A stretch of 64,000 nucleotides of DNA from Streptomyces bikiniensis (GCA_000716465.1 JNWL01000026.1:1-64000); one strand, 5' to 3'. Numbered from the stretch's first letter, positions 6,797 through 19,556 are shown. Program-made: numbers and translations. Notes: generated by a model from the sequence alone, not told the origin.

Positions 6797-8040
6797 TCGG
6801 ATCGACAGCGGTCCCCCCACTCTCGTGCGACCGCCGCATCCGGCGCAAGAGTGATCAAGCACCTGTAGAAATCCCCGAGGCGCGACCGCACGCGGCCGGG
6901 GATCGGATGTCCCTCCATCAGCTCGAAGGCGGCCGAGGCGCTGGCGCACGCCTGGTCGACATCGCCTCGGCGTACCTGGGCCAGAGCGAGTTGAGCCGTG
7001 GCCATCGCACGGTTCCGGCGGAACTGCCGCGGAATCGCGGACAGAGCACGGTGGGAGGCGGCTTCCGCCTCGGCGAAGTCCCCGATCCTGTTCCGGACGA
7101 CGGCGGTCAGGGCTGTCAGCTCAGCCGGCCCGTAGAAGGCCGTCCAGCTCGGCCGGGGACCGGCCGAGACCACCTTGCTCAGGGCTTCCTGCGCGTATCC
7201 GAGAGACCTGAGCGCGGCCTGACGGTCGCTGTTCGAGTGGCCGACGGCCGCACGGGCATGGGTCAGGGAGGCGAAGAACGGGTCCCGCCTGGTGACGCTC
7301 GTGGCCTGGGCCGCCATGGCCGAGTCCACTGCGTCCGCGTGCTCCCCGCGCTGGTTGGCCAACATCGCGTACAGGTTCCAGACCTGAAGCTCCGCGATGG
7401 AGTCCTGTCCCATTCCGGCCAGGTACAGGGCTCTCCCCAGAAGGGCATGGGCCCGGTCCCCCCTGTGGGCGTCCAGCGCGCTCCAGGCCGCCGTGGCGGT
7501 GTAGTCGGCGGCCACGGAGAAGAGCCTCCGGCGGACACGCTGCGTGGCTCCGAGCTTCTGCATCTCCAGGGCTTCGGCGGCTCCCGCCGGCGCGGCCTTC
7601 TCCAGCCCTTCGTGGCCGCCCTTGGTGTCGTCCAAGGCCATCAGCGCGTCCAGACCGCTGCGGAGCCGGATGACGTCGGAAGTGCCGACCCGCGGAGGAG
7701 TACCCGAGAAGGGGGCGACGACTGCGACCGTCGTACCGCCGGCTCCGGCAAGGAAGTTCCTGCGGTCCACAGGGTCCTCCCGGGGTGTCGAGGGGCGTCT
7801 TCTCGCCGGAGGGTGGAAACCCAGCTCCTCGGCGGCACAACCGAATACTGCCTCCAACGCTTTCCGCTGCCGGGGATGGGGCCACCTGGTTCTTCCGGTC
7901 AGCCAGTTGCGGACCGTCCGGTCACCGACCGTGCCCTCGTGTCCCTCGTCGATCAGGTGGGTGTTCACCGCGTCGGCCAACTCATGCTGCTTCAAGCCGC
8001 GCTCCTGCATGGCGCTGTCGAGGCGTTCGTTCCCCTCCAC
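6781..8040 (-). CDS. XRE-family regulator with TPR-like C-terminal domain
   Basis: A 419-residue protein. The N-terminal helix-turn-helix (about 1-70) reads LDSAMQERGLKQHELADAVN ... VGDRTVRNWLTGRTRWPHPR. A short linker with DRRNFLAGAGG follows; this Tat-like motif is common in this Streptomyces family and probably not a real signal here. The remaining about 300 Ala-rich helices are TPR-like. Such proteins are thought to be transcription factors sensing peptides or partner proteins, often paired with small ATP-binding proteins like the one encoded divergently here. The start is taken at GTG 8040: TACCGT (plus-strand 8047-8052) lies 6 nt upstream and there is no Shine-Dalgarno, suggesting a leaderless message. 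ATG 8010 is the alternative. Confidence 0.85.
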   Translation of the reverse strand: MEGNERLDSAMQERGLKQHELADAVNTHLIDEGHEGTVGDRTVRNWLTGRTRWPHPRQRKALEAVFGCAAEELGFHPPARRRPSTPREDPVDRRNFLAGAGGTTVAVVAPFSGTPPRVGTSDVIRLRSGLDALMALDDTKGGHEGLEKAAPAGAAEALEMQKLGATQRVRRRLFSVAADYTATAAWSALDAHRGDRAHALLGRALYLAGMGQDSIAELQVWNLYAMLANQRGEHADAVDSAMAAQATSVTRRDPFFASLTHARAAVGHSNSDRQAALRSLGYAQEALSKVVSAGPRPSWTAFYGPAELTALTAVVRNRIGDFAEAEAASHRALSAIPRQFRRNRAMATAQLALAQVRRGDVDQACASASAAFELMEGHPIPGRVRSRLGDFYRCLITLAPDAAVAREWGDRCRSEWSRS

Positions 8041-8123
8041 GTGTCCACGGTAGTGACTCGGTCCCGGTCCATGAGTGCAGATCGCGCGGAAATTTCCGGT
8101 CGGGCACGGGGCGGACCCACGGG

Positions 8124-8513
8124 ATTTTTCCTCCTGCAACGGCCGGGGCGGTCGTTCACTGGGGCAAGGCCGTAGCCGCTCGCAGGCTGGTTCGTGCGGC
8201 GCTGATCGTCCGGGGCCTGGAGTCGCTGATCGACAACGCCACCCTCGTGGTGACCGAGCTGGTCTCCAACGCGGTCGACCACAGTCGTCTTCCGTCGATC
8301 CGGGTGCTCGTCTCCCGGCCCTCGGCGAACGGAATCCGTGTGGGTGTGGTCGACCGCTCCAGGACTGTCCCCGTGCTGCGAACGGACTCCAACGGTGACC
8401 AGGTCCGGGGGCGGGGACTGGTTCTGGTCGACGCGCTGACGGAGCAGTGGGGCACCGAGCCGTACCGGTGGGGCAAGCAGGTCTGGGCCGAGCTGAAAGA
8501 GGAGACAGCGTGA
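8124..8513 (+). CDS. RsbW/SpoIIAB-like ATP-binding protein with no clear start codon
   Basis: The visible product is a small GHKL ATPase of the HATPase_c_2 type: AVAARRLVRAALIVRGLESL, the N-box VVTELVSNAVDHS, a degenerate GxG segment (NGDQVRGRGLVLVDALTEQW), ending VWAELKEETA. Such proteins act as anti-sigma-like or regulatory kinases and often sit beside XRE-TPR regulators, as here. No ATG, GTG or TTG is found in this frame between the upstream gene and the conserved part (about 8040-8180). The frame is therefore given from 8124. ATG 8071 (MSADRAEISG) lies one base out of frame and would join it by a shift at the T5 run 8125-8129. The gene may be frameshifted, or a rare start codon may be used. 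Confidence 0.65.
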   Translation: MFPPATAGAVVHWGKAVAARRLVRAALIVRGLESLIDNATLVVTELVSNAVDHSRLPSIRVLVSRPSANGIRVGVVDRSRTVPVLRTDSNGDQVRGRGLVLVDALTEQWGTEPYRWGKQVWAELKEETA

Positions 8514-8701
8514 AGAAGGACGGAAAGCCCTGGGTGGGCGATCGGGTACGCGACGAGGTCACCGGCAGGAAGGCCATCGTGACCGACGTCCGGAAGGGTT
8601 CGACCCATATCCTGCGTCCCGTCGCGGGCGGGGGCGCCTTCTGGGAAGCCCAGGATCCCGACAGGCCCACCGTGACGGAACCGTCCGGAGGCAGGTCCTG
8701 A
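8510..8701 (+). CDS. Small hypothetical protein, possible SH3-like fold
   Basis: A 63-residue protein, VKKDGKPWVGDRVRDEVTGR onward, with short alternating strands (GRKAIVTDVRKGSTHILRPV) and no Cys or membrane segment. The GTG start overlaps the stop of the upstream ATP-binding gene (GTGA at 8510-8513), so translation is likely coupled. The WVGDRVRDEVTGRKAIV pattern resembles small barrel proteins that follow these XRE/ATP-binding pairs in Streptomyces. Function is unknown. Confidence 0.7.
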   Translation: MKKDGKPWVGDRVRDEVTGRKAIVTDVRKGSTHILRPVAGGGAFWEAQDPDRPTVTEPSGGRS

Positions 8702-8736
8702 GAACCGTGGCGCCTCGGGGCGAGGCACCACGGTTC
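8702..8736. terminator. Hairpin between the small ORF and glgP
   Basis: 16-nt arms 8702-8717 and 8721-8736 pair with a single mismatch around a 3-nt loop. It sits between two convergent genes and could end transcription from both sides. Confidence 0.65.
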
Positions 8737-8754
8737 AGGGGACCCGCCCGTCCC

Positions 8755-11319
8755 CTACCGCAACAACACCCCCGCCCCCTCCCCCGTCGTCTCCTCCGGG
8801 AGGGTCGCCAGGCCCAGTTCGGTGGGGTGGGCGAGGAGGGGGTGGGTGGGGAGGACGCGGACGGTGCAGCCGAAGGAGCCCGTGCGGTCGAGTTCCAGGG
8901 TGCCCGCGTACGGGAGGCGGCCCTCCAGGTCCGGGCCGCCCGCCGGCTTGAGGGTGACGGTGCGGGGGGACGTGAGGGTGTCGTCGGCGTCGACCCGGCC
9001 GGTGACGGCCTGGACCTCGACGTCGTCGGGGGCGAGCGTGCCGAGGGCGACCCGGACGCGGACGACCGGGGTGGCGCCCAGCTCCGCGTCGGCCACGTCG
9101 TCCGCGAGGCCGTCGCCGACCTCGACGTGGTCGACGGCCACCTTGGGCCAGGCCTCCCGGACCCGGGCCTTCCAGGCGGCGAGTTCGCGGGCCCGGTCCG
9201 GGGTGAGCGCCCGGCGGGCGGTGGCGGCGGGGGCGTAGAGCCGCTCGACGTACTCGCGGACCATGCGGTCGGCGAGGACCTTGGGGCCGAGGTCGGTGAG
9301 GGTGCGGCGGACCATCGCCGTCCAGCCGGACGGGACGCCGTCGGGGCCCCGGTCGTAGAAGCGGGGGGCGACCCGGCGCTCGATCAGCTCGTAGAGGGCG
9401 GCGGCCTCCAGGTCGTCGCGGCGCTCCTCGTCGGCGGCGGCCGCGCCGTCGGCGGTGGGGATGGCCCAGCCGAAGTCGGGCTCGAACCACTCGTCCCACC
9501 AGCCGTCGAGGACGGAGAGGTTGAGGCAGCCGTTGAGGGCGGCCTTCATGCCGCTGGTGCCGCAGGCCTCCAGGGGGCGCAGGGGGTTGTTGAGCCAGAC
9601 GTCGCAGCCGGGGTAGAGGCCGCGGGCCATCGCCATGCCGTAGTCGGGCAGGAAGACGATCCGGTGCCGGACCCGGGGGTCGTCGGCGAAGCGGACGAGT
9701 TCCTGGACGAGCCGCTTGCCGCCGTCGTCGGCGGGGTGGGCCTTGCCGGCGACGACGAGCTGCACGGGCCGCTCGGGGTGGAGCAGCAGCGACCGCAGCC
9801 GGTCCTTGTCGCGCAGCATCAGGGTGAGCCGCTTGTACGAGGGGACGCGGCGGGCGAAGCCGATGGTGAGGACGTCGGGGTCGAGGACGGAGTCGGTCCA
9901 GCCGAGTTCGGCGGCGGCCGCGCCGCGCTGCCGCCAGGAGGCCCGCAGCCGGTCCCGTACGTCGGTGACGAGCCGTTCGCGCAGGGTGCGGCGCAGGTCC
10001 CACAGCTCGCGGTCGCTCGCGTCGGGGCCGAGCGGGCCGACCTCGGGGGCGACCCAGGTGGGGGCGTGGACGCCGTTGGTGATGGAGGTGATGGGCACTT
10101 CTTCGGGGTCGAATCCCGGCCAGAGTCCGGCGAACATGGCGCGGCTGACGGCGCCGTGCAGGGTGGAGACGCCGTTGGCGCGCTGGGCGAGGCGCAGGCC
10201 CATGGCGGCCATGTTGAAGACGCCGGGTTCGCCGCCGAGGGGGGTCTCGTCGCCGAGGGCGAGGACGCGGCCGGTGTCGACGCCGGGCAGGGCGCCGTCC
10301 TCGCCGAGGTGGCGGGCGACCAGGGCGCGGTCGAAGCGGTCGATGCCGGCCGGGACGGGGGTGTGGGTGGTGAAGACGGTCCCGGCCCGGACGGTCTCCA
10401 GGGCGCTGTCGAAGTCGAGCCCGTCGCGCTGGAGTTCCCGGATGCGTTCGAGGCCGAGGAAGCCGGCGTGGCCCTCGTTGGTGTGGAAGACCTCGGGGGC
10501 GGGGTGGCCGGTGAGCCGGGTGTACGTGCGGACGGCGCGGACGCCGCCGATGCCGAGCAGCATCTCCTGGAGGAGCCGGTGCTCGCTGCCGCCGCCGTAG
10601 AGGCGGTCGGTGACGCCGCGTTCGCCGGGGGCGTTCTCCTCGACGTCGGAGTCGAGCATGAGCAGCGGGACGCGGCCGACCTGGGCGGTCCACAGGTGGG
10701 CGTGCAGGCTGCGGCCGCCGGGCAGGGCGAGGGTGACGCGGGCGGGGGTGCCGTCGGGCTCGCGGAGCAGGGTGACGGGCAGCTCGCCGGGGTCGAGGAC
10801 GGGGTACTGCTCCTGCTGCCAGCCGTCCCTGCCGAGGGACTGGCGGAAGTAGCCGTGCCGGTAGAGCAGTCCGACGCCGATCAGGGGGACGCCGAGGTCG
10901 CTGGCGGCCTTGAGGTGGTCGCCGGCGAGGATGCCGAGGCCGCCGGAGTACTGGGGCAGGGCGGCGGCCACGCCGAACTCGGGCGAGAAGTAGGCGACGG
11001 CGGCCGGGAGGTCGCCGGGCTGCTCCTGGTACCAGCGGGGGGCGTTCAGATAGGCGTCGAGGTCCTCGGCGGCGGCGCGGAGCCGGACCAGGAAGTCCTG
11101 GTCGGCGGCGAGCGCGGCGAGCCGGGTGGCTTCGAGGGAGCCGAGGATCCGGACGGGGTCGGTGCCGGGCGGGGCGTCCGGCCCGGAGGTGCCGAGGGAC
11201 TCGAAGAGGGCCCGGGTGGGCTCGTGCCAGGACCAGCGCAGGTTGCGCGCCAGGTCAGCGAGGGGTCGAAGGGTGTCGGGGAGGACGGGACGCACGGTGA
11301 ATCGACGGATTGCCTTCAC
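8755..11319 (-). CDS. glgP: Alpha-glucan (glycogen/maltodextrin) phosphorylase
   Basis: An 854-residue cytosolic enzyme releasing glucose-1-phosphate from alpha-1,4-glucan chains. A DUF3417 region opens the protein (PLADLARNLRWSWHEPTRAL). The phosphorylase core follows: YSGGLGILAGDHLKAASDLG, FHTNEGHAGFLGLER, VAGKAHPADDGGKRL, and the pyridoxal-phosphate Lys segment CGTSGMKAALNG. Length fits the long actinobacterial GlgP class. GTG 11319 is chosen because AAGGTGG lies just upstream; an in-frame extension to 11466 reads as non-coding. It is transcribed divergently from glgE and provides the degrading arm of the same glucan pathway. Confidence 0.93.
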   Translation of the reverse strand: MKAIRRFTVRPVLPDTLRPLADLARNLRWSWHEPTRALFESLGTSGPDAPPGTDPVRILGSLEATRLAALAADQDFLVRLRAAAEDLDAYLNAPRWYQEQPGDLPAAVAYFSPEFGVAAALPQYSGGLGILAGDHLKAASDLGVPLIGVGLLYRHGYFRQSLGRDGWQQEQYPVLDPGELPVTLLREPDGTPARVTLALPGGRSLHAHLWTAQVGRVPLLMLDSDVEENAPGERGVTDRLYGGGSEHRLLQEMLLGIGGVRAVRTYTRLTGHPAPEVFHTNEGHAGFLGLERIRELQRDGLDFDSALETVRAGTVFTTHTPVPAGIDRFDRALVARHLGEDGALPGVDTGRVLALGDETPLGGEPGVFNMAAMGLRLAQRANGVSTLHGAVSRAMFAGLWPGFDPEEVPITSITNGVHAPTWVAPEVGPLGPDASDRELWDLRRTLRERLVTDVRDRLRASWRQRGAAAAELGWTDSVLDPDVLTIGFARRVPSYKRLTLMLRDKDRLRSLLLHPERPVQLVVAGKAHPADDGGKRLVQELVRFADDPRVRHRIVFLPDYGMAMARGLYPGCDVWLNNPLRPLEACGTSGMKAALNGCLNLSVLDGWWDEWFEPDFGWAIPTADGAAAADEERRDDLEAAALYELIERRVAPRFYDRGPDGVPSGWTAMVRRTLTDLGPKVLADRMVREYVERLYAPAATARRALTPDRARELAAWKARVREAWPKVAVDHVEVGDGLADDVADAELGATPVVRVRVALGTLAPDDVEVQAVTGRVDADDTLTSPRTVTLKPAGGPDLEGRLPYAGTLELDRTGSFGCTVRVLPTHPLLAHPTELGLATLPEETTGEGAGVLLR

Positions 11320-11515
11320 GTGTTCCACCTTCGCAGGCGAGTACGGACCGGAGGGGACGCACCACGCTGTGTGTCCGGCGTGCCGCTCCGATGGTAGCCC
11401 CGACCGGATCGGAGCAACGGGAACCGACGGGTGAGGACACCCCTGTGACGGACCGTGCGGGAGCAACGTCCTGATGCCGCGGGGACGGTGACGGCTTCGT
11501 GTCCGACTTCCGCCC

Positions 11516-11544
11516 TTGCCCGTTTTGCTACGACCCGGTAGTTA
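11516..11544 (+). promoter_or_regulatory. Candidate promoter in the 435-bp glgP-glgE divergent gap
   Basis: TTGCCC (11516-11521) and TAGTTA (11539-11544) are separated by 17 bp, a plausible vegetative promoter toward glgE with a leader of about 200 nt. The gap 11320-11754 holds no gene; the rest is GC-rich with no further repeat of note. The call rests on hexamer spacing only. Confidence 0.3.
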
Positions 11545-11754
11545 ACAAAGCGCCGGATTGCCCGAGGGTGCACCATGGGAAGGCTCCTCCGGTAACGCCC
11601 GGCACGCGCCCCTTCCTGACCCCCTTTCACCCCCTCGGTTCGACCGTCCGGGTGAACGCGGACGGGAGAGGGCACGCCCCCGACCCGCCGGCCGTCGGCG
11701 GAGCTAGAAAGAGCGCACCACCACCCGCACCCCCGTACCCCGTCAGGTGATGCT

Positions 11755-13748
11755 GTGAATCCGCTCATGGGACGCATTCCCGTACTGGACGTCCGCCCAC
11801 TGGTCGACTGCGGCCGGCGCCCCGCGAAGGCGGTGGCCGGAGAGACCTTCGAGGTGACGGCGACCGTCTTCCGCGAGGGTCACGACGCGGTCGCCGCCAA
11901 TGTCGTGCTGCGCGGCCCGTCGGGCCGTCCCGGCCCCTGGATCCCGATGCGCGAACTGGCGCCGGGCACCGACCGGTGGGGGGCCGAGGTCACCCCGGAC
12001 GCCGAGGGCTCCTGGACGTACGCCGTCGAGGCCTGGAGCGACCCGATCGCCACCTGGCGGCACGCGGCGAAGATCAAGATCCCGGCCGGGATCGACTCCG
12101 AGCTGGTCCTCGCCGAGGGGGCCGAGCTGCACGAGCGGGCGGCGAAGGGCGTCCCGAAGAAGGGCGGCGGCCGGGAGGCCGTGCTCGCGGTGGCGGACAC
12201 CCTGCGCGACGCGTCCCGTCCCGCCGCCGTGCGGCTCGCGGCCGCCCTGGCCCCCCGGGTGGTGGAGACCCTGGACCGCCACCCGCTGCGCGAACTGCTC
12301 ACCTCCTCACCGAAGTTCCCCCTCCGGGTGGAGCGCGAGCGGGCCCTGTACGGCTCGTGGTACGAGTTCTTCCCTCGCTCCGAGGGCGCGCGGACGGTCG
12401 ACGGGCGCACGGTCCCGGGGAACTTCCGGACGGCCGCCGAGCGGCTTCCGGCGGTGGCGGCGATGGGCTTCGACGTGGTGTACCTGCCGCCGGTGCACCC
12501 GATCGGCGAGACCCACCGCAAGGGACCGAACAACTCCCTGTCGGCGTCGCCGAGCGACGTGGGCGTGCCGTGGGCAATCGGTTCGCCGGAGGGCGGGCAC
12601 GACGCGCTCCACCCGGACCTGGGCACCTTCGAGGACTTCGACGCCTTCGTGGTGCGGGCCCGGGAGCTGCGCCTGGAGATCGCGCTCGACTTCGCGCTCC
12701 AGTGCTCGCCGGACCACCCGTGGGTGGAGAAGCACCCGGACTGGTTCCACCAGCGCCCCGACGGCTCGATCGCGTACGCGGAGAACCCGCCGAAGAAGTA
12801 CCAGGACATCTATCCCATCGCGTTCGACAAGGACATGGACGGGATCGTCGAGGAGACCGTGCGGGTGCTGCGGCACTGGATGGACCACGGCATCCGGATC
12901 TTCCGCGTCGACAACCCGCACACCAAGCCGGTGGTGTTCTGGGAGCGGGTCATCGGGGAGATCAACAAGGACGATCCGGACGTGGTCTTCCTGGCGGAGG
13001 CGTTCACCCGGCCCGCGATGATGCGGACCCTGGGCGCGATCGGCTTCCAGCAGTCGTACACGTACTTCACCTGGCGCAACACCAAGGAGGAGCTGACGGA
13101 GTACCTGACGGAGCTGTCCCGGGAGACGGCCGCGCAGATGCGGCCGAACTTCTGGGTGAACACCCCGGACATCCTGCCCGGCTACCTCCAGAAGGGCGGC
13201 CGGCCCGCGTTCGAGGTGCGGGCGGTGCTCGCGGCGACGCTCTCGCCGTCCTGGGGCGTGTACGCCGGGTACGAGCTGTGCGAGAACACCCCGCTGCGGG
13301 AGGGCAGCGAGGAGTACCTGGACTCGGAGAAGTACGAACTGCGGCCCCGTGACTGGGAGTCGGCGGAGCGCGCGGGGAGGACGATCACCCCGCTGATCAC
13401 GAACCTGAACCGGATCAGGCGCCGCCACCCGGCCCTGCGCCGGCTGCGGAACCTGACCTTCCACGACGTGGACAACCCGCAGGTGATCGCGTACAGCAAG
13501 CGCTCCGGTTCGAACACCGTTCTGGTGGTCGTCAACCTCGACCCGCACCACACCCAGGAGGCGACGGTCTCGTTGAACATGCCGGAACTCGGCCTCGACT
13601 GGCACGAGACCGCGCCGGTGCGCGACGAGCTCACCGGCGACACCTATCACTGGGGCAGGGCCAACTACGTGCGCCTGGAACCGGGCGTCACGCCCGCGCA
13701 CGTACTGGCCCTGCGACCGTCCCCGCAGACCGGAGGGTCACCCACCTC

Positions 13749-13752
<4 letters not shown>
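11755..13752 (+). CDS. glgE: Alpha-1,4-glucan:maltose-1-phosphate maltosyltransferase
   Basis: A 665-residue GH13 enzyme that transfers maltose from maltose-1-phosphate to the non-reducing end of alpha-1,4-glucan, the defining step of the GlgE pathway. The N-terminal beta-domain (about 1-110) is followed by the (beta/alpha)8 barrel. The nucleophile is D386 in RIFRVDNPH and the acid/base is E415 in [10 protein letters not shown]; both are eight residues earlier than D394/E423 of S. coelicolor GlgE. GTG 11755 is used (AGGTGA upstream); ATG 11767 is an alternative. The stop overlaps the treS start (ATGA at 13749-13752), so the genes form a coupled operon. Confidence 0.95.
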
Positions 13753-15443
<1,691 letters not shown>

Positions 15444-15676
15444 GACCGGGACGGTTCGGCCACGTCCGCGGCGGGGCGGTTTCACCCGTCCCGCCGGGGG
15501 CACTGTGACCCACACACGATTCAGGTCCATACGGGCCTTCTTCCCGGGCCCGTACGGATCTTCCCTTTCCGACACGTCCCGCACATCCGGACAGTCCAAG
15601 CCGCCATCCGGGACACTCTGCGCATTTGAACGTATACGAAAGCCAACTGCGCGCCCCGGGGAAAGGACGCGATGCC

Positions 15677-17026
15677 ATGCCGGAGACCGCATCCACCACC
15701 CGGGCCCCGGACGCCCTCCTTCCGTCCCTCGCCCCCCTGCTCCACGAATGGCTGCCACGGCAGCGCTGGTTCGCGGGCAAGGGCCGCCGGGTCACCGGAT
15801 TCACCCTGGACGCGGCCACCGAGCTGCTGCCGCCGGACGGCCCGGGGCCCGGCCTCCTCCACCTGCTCGTACGGGTCGAACAGCCGGGCCGCCCGGCCGG
15901 TTCGCCCTCCGACTGCTACCAACTGCTCCTGGGCGTACGGACCCAGCTCCCGCCCCGCCTCGCCCCCGCCCTGATCGGGCGGATCCGGCAGGGGCCGCTC
16001 GCCGGACGGGCCGTCTACGAAGGGCTGCGCGACCCGCGGCTCGCCGGGCTCCTCTACGAGCGGCTGCGCACCCCGGGCCGGACCGGCCCGCTGCGCTTCC
16101 ACGCCACCACCGCCCTGCCGGCCGCGCTCGCGCCCCGCGTGCTCGACGCCGAGCAGTCCAACTCCTCGCTCGTCTACGGCGACGCGTACATCCTGAAGAT
16201 CTTCCGGCGGGTCAGCCCCGGCGCCAACCCCGACCTGGAGCTGCCGCTGGCGCTCAGCCGGGCCGGCTGCGCCCGGGTGCCCGCGCCGGTCGCCTGGTTC
16301 GAGTCGGGGGCCGCGACCCTCGGCGTCCTCCAGCCGTACCTGCGGGACTCCCGGGACGGCTGGCGGCTCGCGCTCGACGCGCTGGCCGACGGGCGCGAGT
16401 TCACCGCCGAGGCGCGGGCGCTCGGCCGCGCCACGGCCGAGGTGCACCTGGCGCTCGCCGGGGCGCTGCCGACGCGGCGGCTCGGGAAGGCCGAGGCCGA
16501 ACTGCTCGCCGACGCGATGGACCGGCGGCTGCACGCGGCGGCGCAGGCCGTGCCCGCGCTGCTGCCGCACGTGCCGGGGCTCCGGGCCGTCTTCGCGGCG
16601 GCGGGCGGGGCGGCCGGGGCGGGGGCGCTCCAGCGCATCCACGGCGACCTGCACCTCGGGCAGACCCTGCGGGGCTCCGACGGGGCCTGGGCGGTCATCG
16701 ACTTCGAGGGGGAGCCCGCGAAGCCGCTGGACGAGCGGCGCAGCCCGCAGCCCACGGTCCGGGACGTCGCCGGGATGCTCCGCTCCTTCGACTACGCGGC
16801 CCGCACCCACCGCCCGTGGAACGCCGACTGGGCGGCCCGCTGCCGCGACGCCTTCTGCGGCGGCTACGCGGAGGCGGCGGGCGCCGACCCGCGCTCGGAC
16901 CCGGCGCTCCTGCGCGCCTACGAGACCGACAAGGCGGTGTACGAGGTCGTCTACGAGGCCCGGCACCGGCCGGACTGGCTGCCGGTCCCGATGGCGGCGA
17001 TCGAACGGCTGGCGGCGATCCCGTGA
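15677..17026 (+). CDS. pep2: Maltokinase
   Basis: A 449-residue kinase that makes maltose-1-phosphate from maltose and ATP for GlgE. It has the aminoglycoside-phosphotransferase-like fold. The catalytic loop is [12 protein letters not shown] and the metal site is [16 protein letters not shown]; the N-terminal cap contains [17 protein letters not shown], typical of Mak/Pep2. ATG 15677 is preferred because GGGGAAAGGA lies at the right distance; the frame is open to 15626. The 233-bp gap after treS and the 166-bp gap before glgB may contain additional promoters, but the gene order is that of the conserved glgE operon. Confidence 0.93.
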   Translation: MPETASTTRAPDALLPSLAPLLHEWLPRQRWFAGKGRRVTGFTLDAATELLPPDGPGPGLLHLLVRVEQPGRPAGSPSDCYQLLLGVRTQLPPRLAPALIGRIRQGPLAGRAVYEGLRDPRLAGLLYERLRTPGRTGPLRFHATTALPAALAPRVLDAEQSNSSLVYGDAYILKIFRRVSPGANPDLELPLALSRAGCARVPAPVAWFESGAATLGVLQPYLRDSRDGWRLALDALADGREFTAEARALGRATAEVHLALAGALPTRRLGKAEAELLADAMDRRLHAAAQAVPALLPHVPGLRAVFAAAGGAAGAGALQRIHGDLHLGQTLRGSDGAWAVIDFEGEPAKPLDERRSPQPTVRDVAGMLRSFDYAARTHRPWNADWAARCRDAFCGGYAEAAGADPRSDPALLRAYETDKAVYEVVYEARHRPDWLPVPMAAIERLAAIP

Positions 17027-17192
17027 GTACCCCGTTCGGAGCAGCGGACCCGTCCCGCGGGCCCCGTCCCACCCGCGAGAACCCCCACCGGCCCCGTTCG
17101 GCCGAGTGTCCCGGCGTCCCCGCGGCCCGTTCCACAAGCGTGTTCCCCACCGATTCCCCCTTTCCCTTTCCCGTCCTCCAGGAGGCATCCCC

Positions 17193-19523
17193 GTGACCGC
17201 CCGATCCGCAGGAAAGACGTCCACAGCCAGGAAGGCGCCCGCGTCGGCCACTGCCGGGAAGGCGTCCGCGGCGGACCTGCTCGCCGTGCGGAAGGAGCCG
17301 GCGCCGGAGCGGCCCGCCGTACGGAAGGCGCTACCGCTCGACCCGGGCGACCGGGCCCGGCTGCTCGCCGGGGAGCACCACGACCCGCACGGGGTGCTCG
17401 GCGCGCACCCGGTGCGCGGCGGGGTGGTGGTGCGGGTGCTGCGCCCGTTCGCCCGGGAGGTCGCCGTCCTCGTCAAGGGCCGCCGGGTCGTGCTCCACGA
17501 CGACGGGGACGGTCTCTTCTCCGGGCTGCTGCCGCTGCTGCGGAAGGTGCCGGCGTACGAGCTGAGGGTCCGTTACGACGAAGGCGCCGAAGGCACGGAG
17601 CTGGAGGTCCAGGACCCGTACCGCTTCCTGCCCTCGCTCGGGGACCTGGACCTGCACCTGATCGGGGAGGGCCGGCACGAGGAGCTGTGGACGGCGCTCG
17701 GCTCCCGGATCATGACGCACGAGGGCGTGGCCGGAACCCGGTTCGCGGTCTGGGCGCCGAACGCGCGCGGGGTGCGGCTCACCGGCGAGTTCACGTACTG
17801 GGGCGCGGGCCTGCCGATGCGCTCGCTCGGTTCGACGGGCGTGTGGGAGCTGTTCGTGCCCGGTCTCGGCGAGGGCACGGTCTACAAGTACGACATCGCC
17901 CGGCCCGACGGCTCGCACACGCTGCGGGCGGACCCGATGGCCCGGCGGACCGAGTGCCCGCCGAACACGGCGTCGATCGTCACCGAGTCGCACCACGTGT
18001 GGAACGACGGCGAGTGGATGGAGCGGCGGGGCGCGCGCCCGGCGCACGAGGCGCCATTGTCGGTGTACGAGGTGCACCTGGCGTCCTGGCGGCCGGGGCT
18101 CACCTACCGCGAGCTGGCCGAGCAGCTGCCCGCGTACGTGCGCGACCTCGGTTTCACGCACGTGGAGTTCATGCCGGTCGCCGAGCACCCCTTCGGCGGC
18201 TCGTGGGGCTACCAGGTGACCGGGTTCTACGCGCCGACGGCCCGGATGGGCACCCCGGACGACTTCAAGTACCTGGTGGACGCGCTGCACCGGGCGGGGA
18301 TCGGGGTCCTGATGGACTGGGTCCCGGCGCACTTCCCGAAGGACGACTGGGCGCTCGCGGAGTTCGACGGGCGGCCGCTGTACGAGCACGAGGACCCGCG
18401 CCGGTCGCACCACCCGGACTGGGGGACCCTGGAGTTCGACTACGGGCGCAAGGAGGTGCGGAACTTCCTCGTCGCCAACGCCGTGTACTGGTGCCAGGAG
18501 TTCCACATCGACGGCCTGCGGGTGGACGCGGTCGCCTCGATGCTCTACCTGGACTACTCGCGCGAGCACGGCGAGTGGGTGCCGAACGAGTTCGGCGGCC
18601 GGGAGAACCCGGACGCCGTGGCGTTCCTCCAGGAGATGAACGCGACCGTGTACCGGCGCTGCCCGGGGATCGTGACCTTCGCGGAGGAGTCCACGGCCTG
18701 GGACGGGGTGACGCGGCCGACGGACCAGGTGGGCCCCGGCGGCTTCGGGGGCCTCGGCTTCGGCATGAAGTGGAACATGGGCTGGATGCACGACTCCCTG
18801 GAGTACGTGCAGAAGGAGCCGGTGCACCGGAAGTACCACCACAACGAGATGACGTTCTCGATGGTGTACGCGTACAGCGAGAACTACATCCTGCCGATCT
18901 CGCACGACGAGGTCGTGCACGGCAAGCGGTCGCTGGTGTCGAAGATGCCGGGCGACTGGTGGCAGCAGCGGGCCAACCACCGCGCGTACCTGGGCTTCAT
19001 GTGGGCCCACCCGGGCAAGCAACTGCTCTACATGGGCCAGGAGTTCGCGCAGGGCGGGGAGTGGTCGGCGGACCACGGCCCGGACTGGTGGCTGCTCGAC
19101 CCGGAGTACGGGGCGGAGGCGGACCACCGGGGCGTGCGGGACCTGGTGCGCGACCTGAACACGGTGTACACGGCGACGCCGTCGCTGTGGGAGCGGGACA
19201 CCTCGCCGGAGGGGTTCGAGTGGGTGGTCGGGGACGCGGCCGACGACAACGTCTTCGCGTTCCTGCGGTTCGACGGCTTCGGCTCGCCGCTGCTCGCCGT
19301 GTCGAACTTCTCGCCGGTGGTGCGGCACGACTACCGGCTGGGGGTGCCGGACACCTTCGCGGCCTGGACGGAGGTGCTGAACACGGACGCGGCCCGGTAC
19401 GGGGGCTCGGACGTGGTCGGCACCGACCCGGCGAAGACCGAGTCGGTGCCGTGGCACGGGCGGTCGTCCAGCGTGCGGATGACGCTGCCGCCGCTGGCGA
19501 CGGTGTGGCTCAGGCCGGCTTGA
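17193..19523 (+). CDS. glgB: 1,4-alpha-glucan branching enzyme
   Basis: A 776-residue GH13/CBM48 enzyme that creates alpha-1,6 branches in the glucan built by GlgE. An Ala/Lys-rich N-terminal extension of about 45 residues precedes the N1 domain ([13 protein letters not shown]), the CBM48 domain ([17 protein letters not shown]) and the catalytic barrel ([60 protein letters not shown]). GTG 17193 has GGAGG eleven bases upstream, which decides the start over the open upstream frame. It is the last gene of the operon and is convergent with helR, 33 bp away. Confidence 0.95.
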   Translation: MTARSAGKTSTARKAPASATAGKASAADLLAVRKEPAPERPAVRKALPLDPGDRARLLAGEHHDPHGVLGAHPVRGGVVVRVLRPFAREVAVLVKGRRVVLHDDGDGLFSGLLPLLRKVPAYELRVRYDEGAEGTELEVQDPYRFLPSLGDLDLHLIGEGRHEELWTALGSRIMTHEGVAGTRFAVWAPNARGVRLTGEFTYWGAGLPMRSLGSTGVWELFVPGLGEGTVYKYDIARPDGSHTLRADPMARRTECPPNTASIVTESHHVWNDGEWMERRGARPAHEAPLSVYEVHLASWRPGLTYRELAEQLPAYVRDLGFTHVEFMPVAEHPFGGSWGYQVTGFYAPTARMGTPDDFKYLVDALHRAGIGVLMDWVPAHFPKDDWALAEFDGRPLYEHEDPRRSHHPDWGTLEFDYGRKEVRNFLVANAVYWCQEFHIDGLRVDAVASMLYLDYSREHGEWVPNEFGGRENPDAVAFLQEMNATVYRRCPGIVTFAEESTAWDGVTRPTDQVGPGGFGGLGFGMKWNMGWMHDSLEYVQKEPVHRKYHHNEMTFSMVYAYSENYILPISHDEVVHGKRSLVSKMPGDWWQQRANHRAYLGFMWAHPGKQLLYMGQEFAQGGEWSADHGPDWWLLDPEYGAEADHRGVRDLVRDLNTVYTATPSLWERDTSPEGFEWVVGDAADDNVFAFLRFDGFGSPLLAVSNFSPVVRHDYRLGVPDTFAAWTEVLNTDAARYGGSDVVGTDPAKTESVPWHGRSSSVRMTLPPLATVWLRPA

Positions 19524-19556
19524 AGGGCACGGCGGGCGTGAGCCCCGGCCCCGGTC

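Noticed and set aside
15530..15554. Hairpin in the treS-pep2 gap as a terminator
   Set aside because: TACGGGCC/GGCCCGTA is short and lies within an otherwise conserved operon; evidence is insufficient.
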